64,000 bases of DNA from Stictocephala bisonia. Taxonomy: Eukaryota > Arthropoda > Insecta > Hemiptera > Membracidae. The position numbers and the translations under genes were made by a program. The DNA lies in assembly GCA_035578905.1 (NCBI GenBank), contig JAQJVL010000057.1, positions 744,001-808,000 on the forward strand, written 5' to 3'. The notes below the pieces were generated by a model that saw nothing but the letters and a program-made list of their open reading frames with translations, had not been told where the DNA came from and made no database searches. Shown piece after piece: positions 59,831-64,000 of this stretch (positions are counted from its first letter, which is position 1; the number at the start of each line of letters is the position of its first letter).

Positions 59831-62800
59831 CATGATGTTTAACTGTTCATAATTGGTCTTAGTGTGCGAGTAGGGTTTTAACTGTTAATAATTGGTCTTA
59901 GTGTCGAGTAGAGTTTTAACTGTACATAATTGGTCTTAATGTGCGAGTAGGGTTTTAACTGTACATAATTCGTCTTAGTGTCGAGTAGAGTTTTAACTGT
60001 ACATAATTGGTCTTAATGTGCGAGTAGGGTTTTATCTGTTCATAATTGGTCTTAGTGTCGAGTAGAGTTTTAACTGTACATAATTGGTCTTAATGTGCGA
60101 GTTGGGTTTTAACTGTTCATAATTGCTCGTAGTGTGTGAATAGGATTTTAACTGTTCATAATTGGGCTTAGTGAGCGAGTAGGGTTTTTAACTGTTCATA
60201 ATTGGTCTTAGTGTGCGAGTAGGGTTTTAACTGTACATAATTGGGCTTAGTGTGTGAGTAGGATTTTAACTGTTCATAATTGGGCTTAGTGAGCGAGTAG
60301 GGTTTTTAACTGTTCATAATTGGGCTTAGTGAGCGAGTAGGGGTTTTAACTGTTCATAATTGGTCTTAGTGTGCGAGTAGGGTTTTAACTGTTCATAATT
60401 GGGCTTAGTGTGTGAGTAGGGTTTTAACTGTTCATAATTGGTCGTAGTGTGTGAGTAGGATTTTAACTGTTCATAATTGGGCTTAGTGAGTGAGTAGGGT
60501 TTTTAACTGTTCATAATTGGGCTTAGTAAGCGAGTAGGGTTTTTAACTGTTCATAATTGGGCTTAGTGAGCGAGTAGGGTTTTTAACTGTTCATAATTGG
60601 TCTTAGTTTGCGAGTAGGGTTTTAACTGTTCATAATTGGTCGTAGTGTGTGAATAGGATTTTAACTGTTCATAATTGGGCTTAGTGAGCGAGTAGGGTTT
60701 TTAACTGTTCATAATTGGTCTTAGTGTGCGAGTAGGGTTTTAACTGTTCATAATTGGGCTTAGTGTGTGAGTAGGGTTTAACTGTACATAATTGGTCGTA
60801 ATGTGCGAGTAGGGTTTTAACTGTTCATAATTGGGCTTAGTGTGTGAGTAGGATTTTAACTGTTCATAATTGGTCTTAGTGTGTGAGTAGGGTTTTAACT
60901 GTTCATAATTGGGCTTAGTGTGCGAGTAGGGTTTTTAACTGTTCATAATTGGTCTTAGTGTGTGAGTAGGATTTTAACTGTTCATAATTGGTCTTAGTGT
61001 GCGAGTAGGGTTTTAACTGTTCATAATTGGTCTTAGTGTGCTAGTAGGGTTTTAACTGTACATAATTGGTCTTAATGTGCGAGTAGGGTTTTAACTGTAC
61101 ATAATTGGGCTTAGTGTGTGAGTAGGGTTTTAACTGTTCATAATTGGGCTTAGTGTGCGAGTAGGGTTTTAACTGTTCATAATTGGTCTTAGTGTGTGAG
61201 TAGGGTTTTAACTGTACATAATTGGTCTTAATGTGCGAGTAGGGTTTTAACTGTTCATAATTGGGCTTAGTGTGCGAGTAGGGTTTTTAACTGTTCATAA
61301 TTGGTCTTAGTGTGCGAGTAGGGTTTTAACTGTTCATAACTGGTCTTAGTGTCGAGTAGAGTTTTAACTGTTCATAATTGGTCTTAGTGTGCTAGTAGGG
61401 TTTTAACTGTACATAATTGGTCTTAATGTGCGAGTAGGGTTTTAACTGTACATAATTGGGCTTAGTGTGCGAGTAGGATTTTAACTGTTCATAATTGGTC
61501 TTAGTGTGTAAATAGGGTTTTAACTGTTCATAATTGGGCTTAGTGTGCGAGTAGGGTTTTTAACTGTTCATAATTGGTCTTAGTGTCGAGTAGGGTTTTA
61601 ACTGTTCATAATTGGTCTTAGTGTGCGAGTAGGGTTTTAACTGTTCATAATTGGTCTTAGTGTGCTAGTAGGGTTTTAACTGTACATAATTGGTCTTAAT
61701 GTGCGAGTAGGGTTTTAACTGTACATAATTGGGCTTAGTGTGTGAGTAGGGTTTTAACTGTTCATAATTGGGCTTAGTGTGCGAGTAGGGTTTTAACTGT
61801 TCATAATTGGTCTTAGTGTGTGAGTAGGGTTTTAACTGTACATAATTGGTCTTAATGTGCGAGTAGGGTTTTAACTGTTCATAATTGGTCTTAGTGTCGA
61901 GTAGAGTTTTAACTGTACATAATTGGTCTTAGTGTGCGAATAGGGTTTTAACTGTTCATAATTGGTCGTAGTGTGTGAATAGGATTTTAACTGTTCATAA
62001 TTGGGCTAAGTGAGCGAGTAGGGTTTTTAACTGTTCATAATTGGGCTTAGTGAGCGAGTAGGGTTTTTAACTGTTCATAATTGGTCTTAGTGTGCGAGTA
62101 GGGTTTTAACTGTTCATAATTGGTCGTAGTGTGTGAATAGGATTTTAACTGTTCATAATAGGGCTTAGTGAGCGAGTAGGGTTTTAACTGTTCATAATTG
62201 GTCGTAGTGTTTGAATAGGATTTTAACTGTTCATAATTGGTCTTAGTGTGCGAGTAGGGTTTTAACTGTTCATAATTCGGCTTAGTGAGCGAGTAGGGTT
62301 TTTAACTGTTCATAATTGGTCTTAGTGTGTGAGTAGGGTTTTAACTGTTCATAATTGGGCTTAGTGTGTGAGTAGGGTTTTAACTGTTCATAATTGGTCG
62401 TAGTGTGTGAATAGGATTTTAACTGTTCATAATTGGGCTTAGTGAGCGAGTAGGGTTTTTAACTGTTCATAATTGGGCTTAGTGAGCGAGTAGGGTTTTA
62501 ACTGTTCATAATTGGGCTTAGTGTGTGAATAGGATTTTAACTGTTCATAATTGGTCGTAGTGTGTGAATAGGATTTTAACTGTTCATAATTGGGCTTAGT
62601 GTGTGAGTAGGGTTTTAACTGTTCATAATTGGGCTTAGTGTGCGAGTAGGGTTTTTAACTGTTCATAATTGGGCTTAGTGAGCGAGTAGGGTTTTTAACT
62701 GTTCATAATTGGGCTTAGTGAGCGAGTAGGGTTTTTAACTGTTCATAATTGGTCTTAGTGTGCGAGTAGGGTTTTAACTGTTCATAATTGGTCGTAGTGT

Positions 62801-64000
62801 GTGAATAGGATTTTAACTGTTCATAATTGGGCTTAGTGAGCGAGTAGGGTTTTTTTAACTGTTCATAATTGGTCTTAGTGTGCGAGTAGGGTTTTTAACT
62901 GTTTATAATTGGGCTTAGTGAGCGAGTAGGGTTTTTAACTGTTCATAATTGGTCTTAGTGTGCGAGTAGGGTTTTAACTGTTCATAATTGGTCGTAGTGT
63001 GTTAATAGGATTTTAACTGTTCATAATTGGGCTTAGTGAGCGAGTAGGGTTTTTAACTGTTCATAATTGGTCTTAGTGTGCGAGTAGGGTTATAACTGTT
63101 CATAATTGGGCTTAGTGTGTGAGTAGGGTTTTAACTGTTCATAATTGGGCTTAGTGTGTGAGTAGGGTTTTAACTGTTCATAATTGGTCTTAGTGAGCGA
63201 GTAGGGTTTTTAACTGTTCATAATTGGTCTTAGTGTGCGAGTAGGGTTTTAACTGTTCATAATTGGGCTTAGTGTGTGAGTAGGGTTTTAACTGTTCATA
63301 ATTGGGCTTAGTGTGCGAGTAGGGTTTTAACTGTTCATAATTGGTCTTAGTGTGCGAGTAGGGTTTTAACTGTTCATAATTGGGCTTAGTGTGTGAGTAG
63401 GGTTTTAACTGTTCATAATTGGTCTTAGTGAGCGAGTAGGGATTTTTAACTGTTCATAATTGGTCTTAGTGTGCGAGTAGGGTTTTAACTGTTCATAATT
63501 GGTCTGTGTGTGAGTAGGGTTTTAACTGTTCATAATTGGTCTTAGTGTGCGAGTAGGGTTTTAACTGTTCATAATTGGTCTTAGTGTGTGAGTAGGGTTT
63601 TAACTGTTCATAATTGGTCTTAGTGTGCGAGTAGGGTTTTAACTGTTCATAATTGGTCTTAGTGTGTGAGTAGGGTTTTAACTGTTCATAATTGGTCTTA
63701 GTGTGCGAGTAGGGTTTTAACTGTTCATAATTGGTCTTAGTGTGCGAGTAGGGTTTTAACTGTTCATAATTGGGCTTAGTGTGTGAGTAGGGTTTTAACT
63801 GTTCATAATTGGTCTTAGTGTGTGAGTAGGGTTTTAACTGTTCATAATTGGTCTTAGTGTGTGAATAGGGTTTTAACTGTTCATAATTGGTCTTAGTGTG
63901 TGAGTAGGGTTTTAACTGTTCATAATTGGTCTTAGTGTGCGAGTAGGGTTTTAACTGTTCATAATTGGTCTTAGTGTGCGAGTAGGGTTTTAACTGTTCA
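59831..64000. repeat. 39-bp satellite, about 107 units, runs off the window
   Basis: The unit is 'gttttaactgttcataattg' plus 'gtcttagtgtgcgagtagg', 38-41 bp. Variants include 'gggcttagtgagcgag', 'gtcgtagtgtgtgaatagga' and 'gtacataattgg'. Multi-unit blocks recur (for example near 60610, 62085, 62755 and 62950). The last 500 bp are the most uniform, so the core of the array may lie beyond the right edge. It is stop-rich and non-coding. Confidence 0.97.

Noticed and set aside
59831..64000. Telomeric repeat, because 'gagtaggg' resembles TTAGG-type words
   Set aside because: The period is 38-41 bp and no run of 5-bp or 6-bp telomere units occurs.

Overview
This window looks like intergenic DNA from an animal nuclear genome, most likely an insect. 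It is AT-rich, has no dense gene layout, contains decayed non-LTR retrotransposons, tRNA- and 5S-rRNA-derived SINEs and inverted-repeat DNA elements, and carries an unusually large load of unrelated minisatellites. I found no intact host protein-coding gene, tRNA gene or rRNA gene. Nothing looks prokaryotic: no operons, no ribosome-binding sites, no CRISPR array. A sap-feeding hemipteran (leafhopper or sharpshooter type) is my guess from the style of the retroelement ORF1 and the SINEs. That is an inference from memory, not a measurement.

Layout. 1-9.7 kb: a dispersed repeat in two copies (901 and 6830), a 50-bp tandem array, a long inverted-repeat ('foldback') element at 3705-4817 with a SINE inserted in its right arm, the 3' end of a CR1/jockey-type retroelement on the minus strand (6019-6755), and a small TIR element. 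9.7-20.5 kb: AT-rich DNA with MITE-like pieces, a second foldback element of the same family (14494-15409), and a fragment of a mobile- or virus-like protein gene near 16.9 kb. 20.5-26.4 kb: a purine tract, a 33-bp array of about 55 units, a 36-bp minisatellite and a polypyrimidine tract of about 1 kb. 27.3-30.2 kb: the most informative element, a decayed non-LTR retrotransposon. Its ORF1 reads FLYWCH zinc finger, coiled coil, SGNH-esterase-like domain, and its ORF2 has an endonuclease and the start of an RT region, cut off by a 500-N assembly gap. 30.7-35.8 kb: 76-bp, 143-bp, composite 321-bp and 24-bp arrays. 35.9-41 kb: two more RT-bearing retroelement fragments (one interrupted by a 60-bp array) and a piggyBac-like non-autonomous candidate. 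42.7-51.4 kb: (TA)32, a 40-bp array, a 5S-derived SINE, a TIR element and a 3.4-kb 22-bp satellite with 242-bp higher-order structure. 51.4-64 kb: small 79-bp and 74-bp arrays, a tRNA-derived SINE, a second array of the 143-bp satellite, and a 39-bp satellite that fills the last 4.2 kb and runs off the window.

By my coordinates about 18 kb of the roughly 63.5 kb of known sequence is tandem repeat, in at least fourteen unrelated families. Long open frames inside these arrays arise because some unit lengths are multiples of three or because the repeat lacks stops; I do not call them genes. The points most worth following up are the FLYWCH-SGNH retroelement, the foldback family with a nested SINE, the 5S-derived SINE, the shared CATACACGTACA minisatellite seed at four places, the 143-bp satellite in two arrays with a shared 3' flank, and the higher-order structure of the 22-bp satellite.
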